Below are positions 50,803-62,289 of a DNA stretch of 64,000 nt, in pieces (position 1 is the stretch's first letter; each line of letters begins with the position of its first letter). The position numbers and the translations under genes are program-made. The stretch comes from Undaria pinnatifida (taxonomy: Eukaryota > Sar > Phaeophyceae > Laminariales > Alariaceae): NCBI GenBank assembly GCA_012845835.1, contig JABAKD010000007.1, positions 124,001 through 188,000 of the forward strand. The letters run 5' to 3'. The notes under the pieces were generated by a model. That model worked only from the letters and a program-made list of their open reading frames with translations. It was not told where the DNA came from and ran no database searches.

Positions 50803-51179
50803 CTGGCACTATTCATCCGGCACTAAAAGGGTCCCTCGACTGTACTTCTAATTTTGCCTGAGGCACGTTGAAAACGGGATTATCTATATTTTAACCAGAA
50901 TTTGTTTGATCGAAGGTTTGGAAGCATATTAATTTGGGGAAACAGTTTTGATTATTTGTGAGCATTGAACGATAAAATTTGATACTTTATCTTGCTTTTG
51001 GTATTAAAAAATCGGTTGATGGAGGACTTGGAGTATTGGGGGGAACAATACTGGTTGGCTTTGAGTATTAAATTTTGCTTGGCGGTTTGAATGGGCGTTA
51101 TCATGACTGTGTCACACGCAGGGGGAATGTTTGTTTATGCTTGTATGAACGCCTGATTGGGATAATATTATTAAAAGAT

Positions 51180-51950
51180 ATTTACACTCCAGCTGTGAGA
51201 TCGAAGATTTTGTCGAAACTCATATTTGCATGGTGTGTGTGATACTCCGATCGCGCGTATTATTACGGGTTGTATGTCCTCATTAAGGACATAGGTCAAC
51301 GACTCCCGTTGCAATTACAGCGTAGCTTTCACGGTAAACAGGGTGATGTTAGGCAGTTTGTGCGCGGAAACTATAAAACCCGTTTTCGAGGGGGACAACA
51401 TCTGACAGATGTGGAAGAAATGCATGATTTTATTGAGTAAATACTGTAAGTCGAATAACCGGTGAGGGGGGGGCGGAGTTTTTAAGGACGTGAGGGCCTC
51501 ATTTTGATCAAAAGGGGGGCGGGAGGGGGGGAGGAGGGGGAAGGGGACGGGTGGGGCAGGTCAATTTGTGCGTGGAAAGTATTAATCCTTCTTGTGAAGG
51601 AAAGGGGGGGGAATGTGCCGGGGGAGGCGGGGGGCGGTGGGGCAGGGGTTTAGGTCACATAGATTTAGGTGTTTGCTATATGCGTGGTGCTAGGTCTAGG
51701 CGATGGTGCGGATGGTGGGGAAGGAGGGGGCGTTGGGGGCGGGGGTGGGTGGGAATTCCAGCAGCGGCATGGACGGCTCTATCCAAAACAATAACGAGGC
51801 GATATCCAGGGCGTGGAAGTGTTTATTAGTCTGGCGGATTTCGATATTAGGTGGGGCGTTTAAGCAAGGGAAAGCGTGGAAAAAAACAACAAAAAAGGGG
51901 GAGGGGGGGGGAGGGTTTTTAAGAGGTTAGGTCACATAAATATATATAAA
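51180..51950 (-). repeat. Family A, antisense copy
   Basis: ATTTACACTCCAGCTGTGAGATCG opens it. Both modules and poly-G tracts (51465-51474, 51515-51535, 51604-51612, 51900-51912) follow, ending GGGGCGTTTAAGCAAGGGAA and AAGAGGTTAGGTCACATAAAT. Confidence 0.75.
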
Positions 51951-51983
51951 ATCATTCCTTGAATATCGAGCCATTCTTTGGTG

Positions 51984-52289
51984 TCATGGACTTTGGTCAG
52001 GAGTCTTTTGTCTCGGCCTAAGTATGCGATTCGCGGAACTGGAATTCTCGGTCGAATATGGCTTGGTTCGAGCGCCGCCTTCGGGGGGCGGCTCCAACGC
52101 CCCTCGCCCTGCCGTGTCCGTTCCGCACATCGACGTGAACGCGGACGGGTGCCGAGCGAGACGAGCGAGTATCGAGGAGGAATTTTGGAAAAATTGTTGA
52201 ATCTTAATGGCTGCAACGCCTGAATGATTTACAAAATTGGCATCATGTCCAAACGGTACGTGATAATGTTTGGAATTTTGCGGTGGCAT
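51984..52289 (-). other. Unassigned GC-rich open frames
   Basis: Two overlapping minus-strand frames. One reads ILARLARHPSAFTSMCGTDT and NRILRPRQKTPDQSP; another RPRIPVPRIAYLGRDKRLLT and KVHDTKEWLDIQGM. The GC content rises sharply against AT-rich flanks, as in a decayed exon. I recognise no domain and no rRNA or tRNA. Confidence 0.2.
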
Positions 52290-52524
52290 ACTCTCGAGCG
52301 TTAGTTTCTTTGCAGTACTTTTTTACTAGTTCGTTTGGTTTCTTGCTCAGCATTTTATTGCTTTTGTTTCTGCTCGTTTTGCCAGCTGGAAAATCAATTT
52401 TTTAGTGTGGGTTCACCTAAAACGTGACACAACTTACCGACGATATCCAACAACTTCGTGACACAAATGACCGACGGCAAGACGTTTCGTGACAAAATGA
52501 CTCCCAAATCATGATACTTTCACG

Positions 52525-53438
52525 TAACAGAATTTCGAGACAAAACAAAGCAGGTAGAGCCGTCTCTTCGGCCTTTGGTCCTGGCTTTAGCACGGCCGCT
52601 GACACTCCAGCCAGCCTCTGCTGTAGGCATGAACGAATGCGGTTGATTCGCAGCGATCTATCCCGCTGTGCTCGCTTCTATGTGGCCATTGTCCATGTCA
52701 TTTCATGTCACCTTCCTTCTATTTTGAGCTCGTCGTCGTACGTACGGTTGAGGTACGAGGAAACCCGTACGTACTCGGTGAGAACCGCAGTATGTACGAC
52801 GAGCATGAACGCCAATTGACGACATTGGCAAGCACAAAACAGCAGGTGTAGCAGCAGTAGCCGAAGGGCGAAACGTCTGGCACATAATGCAGCAACAAGT
52901 AGCAACCAGAACTACAGCAGATAGCTCAAAGTGCAGCGCGAGTGCCGTTGGCAAGTTTAGTCGTACACGCATCACTCTGTCCAATATATAACAGAATTTC
53001 GAGACAAAACAAAGCAGGTAGAGCCGTCTCTTCGGCCTTTGGTCCTGGCTTTAGCACGGCCGCTGACACTCCAGCCAGCCTCTGCTGTAGGCATGAACGA
53101 ATGCGGTTGATTCGCAGCGAACTATCCCGCTGTGCTCGCTTCTATGTGGCCATTGTCCATGCCATTTCATGTCACCTTCATTCTGTTTTGAGCCCGTCGC
53201 CGTACGGTTGAGGTACGAGGAAACCCGCACGTACTCGGTGAGAACCGCAGTATGTACGACGAGCATGAACGCCTATTGACGACATTGGCAAACACACAAC
53301 AGCAGGTGTAGCAGCAGTAGCCGAAGGGCGAAACGCCTAGCACATAATGCAGCAACAAGAAGCAACCAGAACCACAGCAGATAGCTCAAAGTGCAGTGCA
53401 AGTGCCGTTGGCAAGTTTAGTCGTACACGCATCACTCT
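52525..53438. repeat. About 460-bp tandem duplication
   Basis: Unit 1 52525-52988 and unit 2 52989-53438 align end to end with about 95% identity (CAGAATTTCGAGACAAAACA, CAGCCTCTGCTGTAGGCATG, AAGTGCAG-G-GAGTGCCGTTG). Differences include CGTCGTCGTACGTACGG against CGTCGCCGTACGG. A minus-strand frame of about 90 codons (MRVRLNLPTALALHFELSAV) is open in unit 1 only. Confidence 0.9.
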
Positions 53439-53639
53439 CAAGAGCCAACAAGAGGCAGGGCAGGGGCCCCCAACACAGAGACACGTGACAACCACGGCCA
53501 GCTGTCGATCGCGTAATTGGCCGGTAGTCCGTGCTTCGGTGGGTGTATCGGAAGTCGTTCGTAGTACTACTGCATACTGCTGTAGACCGTCGAAAGACCA
53601 CGTGACAAGTGACATCCCGTTCTGGTGGCAGCCTCGCCA

Positions 53640-54080
53640 GTAGACCCCCCAATATTAATTTTTCTTTTTTTTTTCTTGGCCCCATGAACCCATTTCCTTT
53701 TCTTTCTCTTCTTTGTTCTTTGTTTCTTTTTTCCAATTGACTTGCGTCTGTTGTGCGTATGCGTAGTGATAGATACTACGTGTGATATATACGTGGTAGT
53801 CTTTTGGGTGGCAAGCGGTATAGTCGGTTTTCCCAGGCGCGAGTGATGAGACATATGCACTGGTATGGACCTGGCACATCGTATACTGACTCCCGATTTC
53901 ACTTTTATATGTTTCTGGTGAGGCATGAATTGCGTCAGCTGTGATTTATGCGTGTACCACCTTGGGTTGCTTGTGTTTTTCCCTAGGGTATTCCTCTGCT
54001 CCAGAGTGACTGGAACCAGTCCTGTGACCACGCACTGGATTGTGCGAGTTAATGTGAGAACAACAACAACTGAAATATTG
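53640..54080 (-). pseudogene. Family B protease-like fragment with HTSA, copy 3
   Basis: Read on the minus strand from 54065: GTTCTCACATTAACTCGCA, HNPRWYTHKSQLTQFMPHQK, then EIGSQYTMCQVHTSAYVSSL and APGKTDYTACHPK, then the purine tract (ends 53660). Same His as in the other two copies, plus Gly to Ser in the active-site triplet. Confidence 0.45.
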
Positions 54081-54259
54081 CCTGTTTCTTGACCTTTCAG
54101 CTGCTTCCTGCAAATTTGGTTTTTCTGCCAACACGATTTTGAACCTTTTCGCGATTTTTTCTTTATTTTTGTCTAGTAAGTTGATTTGCCGCTAATTAGC
54201 CGCCTGTGCATTAGTTGCGGAACGGTCCAGCTTTAGCTTTTCTTTGATTACCACCATTT

Positions 54260-54480
54260 GATTTGAAGTTGGCGAAGCTTCATCGGCTGAGATTTGGGCT
54301 TGGCTCATCAGCTCCACACCGCCCAGCACCCCATCGCAGCGCTATAGCTCACAGGAACGAAGCGCCGTGCAGTGCCCTGCGGCTCAGCTTAGCAGCGCAT
54401 CGCAGCGCAGCGCTAGCTCACTCAGCAGAGCGAAGCGCTATGCTTTGCCGTGCTCTGCCGTACCGATCGTTCGTTGTTCA
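54260..54480. repeat. AGCGC/GCAGCGC-rich low-complexity segment
   Basis: Irregular CGCAGCGCAGCGCTAGCTCA and AGCGAAGCGC repeats. The Ala/Ser/Arg-rich ORFs through it are not convincing. Confidence 0.5.
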
Positions 54481-54623
54481 TGATATCTAAATCTCCGCGT
54501 AGGCTGATATTTAGGTATTTGGCGCTTTATTCTATATCGCGTCAACCATTGTAATATCATACAATATGGGGGAGGGAATGTAATCTTTATGCAAAGATCC
54601 TGTTTTTTTTTAATCAATTGTCA

Positions 54624-54712
54624 GCCGGCCGCCCCGGTGGTCTAATGGTTTTACCCTCGAATACTACTAACGTTTGGTTGTCCTTGAGTTCGACACCCAC
54701 CACGATGAAATA
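54624..54712 (+). repeat. tRNA-derived SINE-like head, copy 2
   Basis: GCCGGCCGCCCCGGTGGTCT, A-box-like GGTCTAATGG, ATACTACTAACGTT spacer, and B box GTTCGACAC (54688-54696). About 80% identical to 28449-28535. Confidence 0.6.
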
Positions 54713-55084
54713 TGACCTAATTTGCAAAAATGCAATAAAAAAAAAAGAGATCAACTGCTGAGAGCGCCTGCTAGGTACAATTCGACGCGAGTCGACGAGG
54801 GAAGAAAATGCTCGATTCTCCTCGCGGTAAAAATGAAGGCACGTGATGAAGTGGGGAAGGAGGAGGAGGGCCCGCTATGTGACCGCGGATCTGAGTTACT
54901 ACTGACTGGGAGGGAGCGCGAGAATGGTGCGGGGATGATAAATGGGATGAAGAAAAAAAAATGTTGCAAAGAAAGGTATACCAGGTATGATTTTTGCTAC
55001 CAGTAAATAATATGTCAGTCTCTGGGGAAATACGCACGGCACCATCATCAGCAGTCGTCATGGTAGAGACACTCCGGATATTAT

Positions 55085-55585
55085 GTATTGAGGGGACGCG
55101 TCCGATTTCGACAACGTGAAAGCACCCACGAAGCAAAGATAGCAGACACACATATCCCGCCTTCTCGAGGAAAAACAGAGAAGAAGCGCTACGCCAACCT
55201 CCCGTACGAGCAAAGCCACCCCCGCACCTATCTTAGACAACGCCGACGCAACGAGAGATCGCCCTCCTCTTCTTCGTGTTTCTCCTCGCCCGCAACCACG
55301 CAGACCAATCAATGCGACAGCCTTCACGTAACAAACAAAGCAATCTTCTTCCAAAACCTCGCCGGCTGACATGGGCCCATGTCGACGTTTGATGCAAACC
55401 GACCTTGCATCCTGTCGACTTCGAACCTCCATTGCCACGGGGACAGCAGTGCAGTCTCTTCATTAATGCCAAGGCCTCTTTCGTTTCGCCTAGATAGAGG
55501 CGACGCAGGTTTTCAAAAATACTATTTTCGGTATTTTTGTTTGATAGACGCCAACTTTTACTTGACGGCGCATTTAACATAGTGT
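55085..55585. other. Unassigned GC-rich open frames on both strands
   Basis: Plus 55088-55369 (Arg/Ser-rich) and minus 55233-55580 (FENLRRLYLGETKEALALMK, then CCPRGNGGSKSTGCK). No domain recognised. The minus frame has the more protein-like composition. Codon-like GC stretch in AT-rich flanks. Confidence 0.2.
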
Positions 55586-55759
55586 ATTTCGCCTATCCTT
55601 GCCTTCTTTGTTGTATAATATTAGGTTTTTTTCTGTCAAATCATGACTTTCATAATCCCATGATTGTATTAAACTCTTGGCATTACTTCAAAGTTCAATG
55701 CATGCCAAATCGGACCGCTACACCTTAAGCTGTCGAAGTGCTGCCCTGCCCTACCCGAA

Positions 55760-55791
55760 GCATGGGCGCCGGCGAATGCCGGCGCCCATGC
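55760..55791. other. Perfect 14-bp hairpin with GAAT loop
   Basis: GCATGGGCGCCGGC - GAAT - GCCGGCGCCCATGC. Very GC-rich, isolated. Use unknown. Confidence 0.9.
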
Positions 55792-55804
55792 AGAGCCCTT
55801 GTAT

Positions 55805-55895
55805 GATATTAAAACACACTCCAGCTATGAGATCAAGGATTTAGTCGACACTAATCTTCGCAGCATTTTGTGTGATCATCCGATCGCGCGTATTG
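55805..55895 (-). repeat. Family A, antisense 3'-end fragment
   Basis: ACACACTCCAGCTATGAGATCAAG through GTGTGATCATCCGATCGCGCGTATT; only the terminal 90 bases. Confidence 0.65.
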
Positions 55896-56159
55896 ATGAT
55901 ATATAAAAGGGCTTGCTGGGATAATTTCTGTGATTTGTGAAACCGTAACTCATGTGAGGAGATGCGGCGGAACCAGGTTGGTCCCCGGAGAAATAATGAT
56001 ATAATACTCAGGAGATTTCGACCCACCCGGGTATGCTTTATTATGCCCCCCTTGACATTTGTTCGAGTCCCTTACGGACACTATCGCGACGTATGAAGAG
56101 TGGTTTTATATATCATACAAATTGAAATTGTACAAAGGCTGACAAAGTCTTTGAATTGT

Positions 56160-57045
56160 AAGACGCCCCCCCCCCCCCCCCCGCCACCCGACTTTTTTCT
56201 TCATATATACCCCTCGTTTTCTTCGTGGTTTTCCCCTATCACCGATTAAATAAAAAAGTACCACATGCCTCCACACACATAAGAAGTATAGTATAACACT
56301 GCGGCCGTGTATACCCCCGCCACAAACTCCCCCCCCCCCCGCCCCCGGTAGATATACAAGAGACAACGCACCGGATCCCCCCCCCCCCCCTCGCGCTCCT
56401 TGTTCCCTCCATGTCTAGCCGATTAAACATAATTATACATGAAATTGGAACCCCCCCCCCCCCCCGTCGCTGCCTGATCAATTATATCATTATTTACAAC
56501 AGGTTTACACATATGAAAAGTATGTTACACTGCGACCTTGTATACCCTCGAGATAAACTGTTGGAACCCGCAACCCGCCCCCGCCTCCCTTCCCCCCCCC
56601 CCCCCCCACCCCAACCCCCACTAACGATGAAACAGAAACTATGAAACGAGAAAAGTATGCCATTACACTGCGAACTTGTTTACCCCCACGCTTATTTAAT
56701 TAACCCCCCCCCGCCCCCCCTCCCTAACCCTCATCAACTTACGGTTATATAAAAATACACTCAAGAAAAGTATGCCCCCCCCCCTTCTCAACTTACAGGT
56801 TTACCCTCCCCCGCTGCCTGACCCATTAAACATGATTTGCCACTGGTTTACACACATGAAAAATACCCTCGCGATGAACCGTTATAACCCGCCCCTCCCC
56901 CCCCCCCCCCCCCCCCCCCTCCTCCCAACGATGAAACAGAAACGATGAAACAGATAAGTATACCATTACACTGCTGTGACATTGAGTAACCCCACGCCAA
57001 TTTAATCCCCCCCCCCCCCCCCCTCCCCCTAACCCCCATCAACTT
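56160..57045. repeat. Poly-C tandem field
   Basis: At least ten C-tracts of 9-24 bases, spaced 60-130 bases, embedded in related AT-rich units (CGATTAAACATAATTATACATG / CCATTAAACATGATTTGCCA; ACATATGAAAAGTATG; AACGATGAAACAGAAAC; CCCCAT-AACTTAC). Further isolated C-tracts occur at 57779-57801 and 58116-58167. Potential i-motif or G-quadruplex DNA. Gly-rich minus-strand ORFs here are artefacts. Confidence 0.8.
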
Positions 57046-57424
57046 ACAATTACATAGCATGTCGAGTACTGGGTATTTGTGGGTTGAAAAGAGGGTGTAT
57101 ATAAGCATGGAAGTGTTCAACCTACGCTCGTAGGTTACAACGTCTTTATTAAACATCTGTGGATTACAAAAACGTTTTCACAAATAACATTGTTATGTAT
57201 GGATTAATTCGTCTTCTCGACGACGTCGATTGAGGAATGTTAATTATAACCAAGTTTCTCAACTATACCAACGCAAAACGTACATTCATGACGTGCATAT
57301 CAAACACACTACCTAGAACCGAAATATTTCAGGAAATAAACAACGCCAAAAATCCTGCCAAAACATGGTATGTCCACGGAAACAACGAACGTTAGTGAGT
57401 CCAAATCACGCCTGAATGCATCTC

Positions 57425-57705
57425 GCACTTTCCTTCAAACGACCCACATCGAAATCCGCCAGAGGATTGAACACTTCCACGTGCTGGAGATCCCGCTGCT
57501 GCAATCCACCCCCTTCCCCCGGCCCCCGCCCCCCCCCCCCCTCACCCTTCCCTCACCAGATAATGGACTTACAGACTTCACTTGATAAACTGATGCATTA
57601 CCTTCCACGAATTTCATAGTATCCGTCCACAGACTGACTAACGTCACCCTGTTGACCCGGATAGCTACACTGTAGTTGCAAGTGGAGTCGCCGAAACATC
57701 CCCAA
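57425..57705 (+). repeat. Family A, sense copy lacking the last part of the 3' end
   Basis: ATCGAAATCCGCCAGAGGATTG, CACTTCCACGTGCTGGAGAT (5' module), poly-C at 57517-57541, ACTTGATAAACTGATGCATTACCTTCCAC, CCACAGACTGACTAACGTCACC, TAGTTGCAAGTGGAGTCGCCG. The match stops before the SFDEIF codons. Confidence 0.65.
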
Positions 57706-58209
57706 ACCTCCCACAACTCATCACATGTCACCCACCCACATGGCGGGATACTCAATAAGCAGACTACCTATACATACCCCCCCCCCCCCCCCCCCCCCCC
57801 CTTTTTCTTAAACCCTAACCTCACTCCATATTTCGATTCAACCCACACCGTGTAGCGAAATCAATAATACACACATAGCCGAACTATGAAGAGTAACGGT
57901 ATCATAAGTGCATTATGATACCGCTACAACCCATAGTTGTCAAGGCTGGTTACTGCATGTCTATCTTCAGGGATAAATATGCATTTAACCATACTTGACA
58001 AAAGCCGCGAGGGGGAACGTTAAAATTCCCGAACGTCCCTCGCAACTTCGTTTTAGGCCCCCCGAAGCAGTTTTCTCGGCGTACAAAAATACGTTTTGCA
58101 GATATATACAACAGCCCCCCCCCTTTCCCCCTTCCCCCCTTCCCCCCCCCCCCCCCCCCCCCCCCCCTTCAACCACTGTATACCAATATATATTCGTAAA
58201 CACGATTAT

Positions 58210-58570
58210 GATACAATACGATAATGAAGTCTAGAACATCAAACAAAAAGTACGTGTGGAAAAAACCACGTGGTTGCAAAACAAACAAGACAAAATAATA
58301 TGTATTCGAAAACACCACCCGGATACAATACGATAACGAAACCTAGAACATCAACCAAAACGTACACGTGTAGCAAAAACTACGTGGTTACAAAATAACA
58401 TGTATTCGAAAATACCGCTCCGAAACAACACGATAACAAAGTCTAGAACATAAACCAAAACATATACGTGTAGCATCAAAAACGCGGAAAGCACCACTTT
58501 GAAACAATACGATAACCAAGTCTAAAATATCAACCAAAACATACGTGAAACAAAACCCACGCGGACACAC
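58210..58570. repeat. About 80-112-bp tandem array, four units
   Basis: GATACAATACGATAA-GAA-TCTAGAACATCAA begins at 58210, 58322, 58422 and 58501; each unit includes an ACGTGT..AAAA-CACGTGGTTACAAAA block. Confidence 0.8.
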
Positions 58571-58689
58571 GACACACTAGAACCATATATACGTCGGCAT
58601 ACGAACACCAGTCAAAAGGTGGAACCCATATACCCTGGTTTCCAAATTGAGGTCCCTACGAGTCTGAAACATCACATAGTCCACATAAA

Positions 58690-59480
58690 GTCTTCACACA
58701 AACCTAACAATGCGTCACAACTGCTCGTTGCCAAATGACAGGTTCATCAAGAACGCAAGAACAAACAGAACGAGAGGCAGGGTAATCGAAGCAGCGCAAA
58801 TCATTATAGCATTCGCCCACCACATCACCTCCTTTGAAATTGGTTTTGGGCATCAGCGAACTGGGTCCAACGCATGCCCGTAGTGTCTTAGGTGGAGTGA
58901 GGAGCGGTAGTAAAAATCGAGTGCGCTGCTCGATAACCTGTTCCTGACCGTCGGTATACTGAACAATCTTCGGGCCGCGTCTTCTCTGTGTCAGGTGTGT
59001 GAGGAATTTCTTTGTCATTTTTCAAGCAAGCGGTTGCGTTGGCATATACTACCTGGCTTGATGTAAAGGAAAGGAACACCACTGAGCGATCATCTACTAC
59101 ATGTTAGGGCATGTTTTCATGAACACCACTAACAAGAGCACCAGACATGGACGCGACATCTACAGGACTACAACATCTTCGACGACAGTGGGGAGAAAAC
59201 AGGACGTATAAGTGTACACTATATATAGTCAATAATAATGTGGAAAGTAAGTACAGACAGGGATGTTAACACTGCGGTAAACCACACGACCAACCTATTA
59301 CGCAGGGTATTTCGTGCCTCCATCCGCTTACATGATTGCCTGACAACCTCTACTATTCCAAACGCAGTGGATTGTGCCTAACGAAGTAAAGTCACCCTCG
59401 CGTTCAATAGTGGTGACATCGCATGTCCACGTGAGACAACCTTTACGAAACGCAGTAGCATATGCCTGACGAAGTGAAGT
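58690..59480 (-). repeat. Family D repeat, copy 2 (inverted)
   Basis: Reverse complement of 41.4-42.24 kb: GGCATCAGCGAACTGGGTCCAACGC, CTTAGGTGGAGTGAGGAGCG, CGACCGTCGGTATACTGAACAATCTTCGGGC-like, GATCATCTACTACATGTTAGGGCATGTTTTCATGAACACCACTAACAAGAGCACCAGAC. The minus frame 58704-59018 keeps the KIVQYTDGQEQVIEQRT reading. Confidence 0.68.
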
Positions 59481-59499
59481 CACCCTCGCCTTCAATATT

Positions 59500-60380
59500 A
59501 GTGACATCGCATATATATGACGTTGCATGCCCACCTCAACTGCTGTATTTGTAAGATGTATCTCTGTCTTAGAATTGGCGACCTCAGAGCCCCACAGCGG
59601 CACGGTAAAAATCATGGACGTGAAATCGCACATTTGAGACAATAATAAGTTGAAAAGGAAGCACAGGCAGACGTGATACACTGCCGACCCATCGCATACC
59701 CTCCTGAGACGACCTCTACGAAACACAGTACCATTTACCTCACGAAGTAAAATCACCCTCGCGATCAATGGTGATGACATCGCATATATATGACATCACA
59801 TACCCACCTCGCCTGATGTATTTGAAGGACGTATCTCTGACTTAAAATTGACGACCGCAGAGCCCCACATCGACAAGGTAAAATCATAGGCGTGAAATCG
59901 TACATTTATTTGAGACAAAAATAATTTGGAAAAGGAAGCACAGGCAGATGTGTTAAAATTGCGGTAAACAACCTACCCAACCCATTACGTAGGGTATTTC
60001 GTACATACCGTCTGCATGATCGCCTCCCCACCTATGCCAAGCGAAGTATTACTAACGAGGTAACGTGTTTGGGCGCGTGTATACCAAGTATGACTAATGA
60101 GGTAACGTAATTGAGCACATGTACACCAAGCGTCCTTTAAAACTGACGATTCGCATCCCTCCCTCTACTGCTCAATGACGGAGACAGCACATGGCCACAT
60201 ACATCACCTCGCATGCTGTATTTGGCAATACGTATCTCTTGCATATAATTAGCGATGTCGATAATAATGGTGTAACTGTATGATGATGGTGACAAACAGT
60301 GCATGACCACATCACCTCGCCTGTTGCATTTGACAATACGTATCTCTTTCTTAAAATTAGCGATGTCAGAAAATAATGGT
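59500..60380. repeat. Tandem array with period of about 273 bp, degenerate
   Basis: CCCACCTC-C-TG-TGTATTTG-A-GA-GTATCTCT recurs at 59530, 59803, about 60205 and 60309. Intervening blocks include GAAGTAAA-TCACCCTCGC-TTCAATA and AAAAGGAAGCACAGGCAGA. Related to the start of family D copy 1. Confidence 0.7.
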
Positions 60381-60544
60381 ACCTACAAATATTCTATAAA
60401 ATATTCTAGCTTTCGATCGATGTATCATACAACAACAAATTATGAAGATTTACCACGTTATTTACTACACTTAAACACTGGGTTGCATGCTGCATCTAAC
60501 ATCAAACCTTCTAGAAAAGTAAACATTACAAGCCAGATGATATA

Positions 60545-61918
60545 AAGGGATGTCTTAGGTTTGTCCCCTTTGAGAATTTAAAGTTTCCGCGCACATATTG
60601 AAATGTCCCGCCCCCCGCCCCCCCCCCCCCCCCCCTCCCCTCCCCCTCCACTGACCTCTTTTTCATAACAAACCCCAACCCTTCCCCCCCCCGCCCCTCC
60701 GTCCCCCGATCCCCCCCCCCCTTCCGCCTAGTCTGTCCAAACGCCCCACTCACAATCAAAATCGGCCTGAGTAATAAACACCTATACGCAGTTGATATCA
60801 CGCCATTATCCTTCTGACCATCCATGACGTAGTTTTCAATTATTCCCCCCCCCCCCCCCCCCCCCCCCCCCTCCAACGCCCCCTCTTTTCCGACCACCTA
60901 CACGATCGCCTAGACCTAGCACCACGCGTATAACAAGCTGCTACATATCTTTGATCTCACAGCCGAAGTGTATTTGAATATTATTTGTGACCTAAACCTC
61001 CTAAAAAATCTCCCCCCCCCCCCCCCTCTTGCTCTCCCTTACTCAAACGCCCCACCAAATATCAAATCCGCCACATTAATAAACACTTCACGCACAGGAT
61101 ATCACGTCATTATCTTTCGAGAGCCATCCATGCCGCTGTGTTCCCCTCCCCCCCCCCCCCCCCCCCCGCCTCGAACGCCCCCTTCTTCCCCATCACCCGC
61201 ACCTTCGCCTAGACCTAGCACCACACGTATAACAAACCCCTCGCCTAAAGCCCTTCCCCCCCCCCCCCCCCCCCCCCCCCCGCCCCCCCCCCCCGCCCCC
61301 ACCCCCCACCCTCCCCCCCCAACCCATCCCAACCCCACCCTCTCGAACACCCCACCCTCTCTTTACTCACTGATTGTACGACTTACCCCAGGATATACAT
61401 GATAAACTGATGTATTATTTCCAAAACTGTCACATTTATCCCCTCAAAATAATGTAGTTTCCAGACACATATTGAGCTGCCCCCCCCCCCCCCCCGCCCA
61501 ACCCCCCCCCCCCCCCCCCGCCCCCAATAATATACTGGTGCCAAAACCGTCAGATTTATCCCCTCGAAAGGATTTATAGCTTACATGCACAAATTGCCCC
61601 TTCCCCCCCCCCCCTCCGCCCCCCTCCAAACCCGCTCGCTTTTGATCAAAACCAGGCCCCCCTTTCCCTTCACAGCTGTCAGATTTTGTCCCCCTCAGAA
61701 ACGGGTTTTATAGTTTCCGCGCACAGACTGACTAAAATCATCCTGTTGACCCTGATAGCTACACTTGTAGTTGTAAGGGGAGTCGCCGACCTATATCCTT
61801 AATGAGGACACAAAACTCGTAATGCGCGCGATCGGAGTATCACACACAGCTTGCAAAGATGAGTTTCGACGAAATCTTCGATCTCACAGCTGGAGTGTAT
61901 TTTAATTTTTTTTAATAA
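60545..61918 (+). repeat. Family A, two sense copies in tandem (longest block)
   Basis: First copy to about 60985 (ends CTTTGATCTCACAGCCGAAGTGTATTTGAATATTATTTG). Second copy 60990-61918 starts with poly-C and CTCTTGCTCTCCCTTACTCAAACG, passes both modules and five long C-tracts (to 23 bases), and ends at the fixed 3' end, GAGTGTATTTTAATTTTTTTTAATA. Inverted, near-identical partner at 33.3-34.16 kb. Confidence 0.78.
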
Positions 61919-61979
61919 TGTGCGTGGTCTCCATTCTCTCATGATTGGGGTCACCACGTGGCTGGGGAGGAAAAGCCCC

Positions 61980-62115
61980 TCAGCCGCACTTCAAAACTCT
62001 ACTCTACTTTTCTTCCCAGCCCGATGGCTCTCCGGATTACGTGACTTCTGTCTCCGTGAAAGAGCCAACCATGGACATACCACACATGTACGTGGACGGT
62101 CAAACAACTCCAGCA
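61980..62115 (+). repeat. Family B LTR-like fragment
   Basis: CTCTACTCTACTTTTCTTCC-AGCCCGATGGCTCTCCGGATTACGTGACTTCTGTCTCCGTGA and GAGCCAACCATGGACAT match 43875-43960. Confidence 0.68.
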
Positions 62116-62289
62116 TGCTTTTGGCTGTGTTTGCGGTGAACTAATCGCAGAAAAGATGTACGCGGCCTCCATATCACAAGGGGGGGGGGCGGAGAGGCAG
62201 GAGCTAATTTCGAATTGAGAAGTAAGACATAGTGCCGTAGCATATATACTTACCGACAAGGGCAGGCCCAGCACAACACCATCAAACAA

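Larger units (their letters stand above)
46895..50842 (-). mobile_element. Pogo/Tigger-like TA transposon (3.95 kb) with nested insertions
   Basis: Ends CAGTCGAGGGACCC-TTTT-G/A-GTGCCGG (46895-46920 and reversed 50817-50842) match at 25 of 26 positions, and TA lies outside each. Subterminal GGCACTA/TAGTGCCGG motifs recur within 170 bases of both ends. The transposase tail is on the minus strand at the right end. Between lie a 3' tail repeat, a LINE fragment, a large palindrome, a MITE and tandem copies of the gene's last 150 bases. The catalytic region is missing. Confidence 0.75.

Noticed and set aside
51960-52290. Possible rRNA or snRNA because of the sharp GC rise
   Set aside because: No conserved 5S, 5.8S or U-RNA motifs found on either strand.
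60968-61402. 144-codon Pro-rich ORF
   Set aside because: It is family A repeat with poly-C tracts; no protein composition outside Pro runs.
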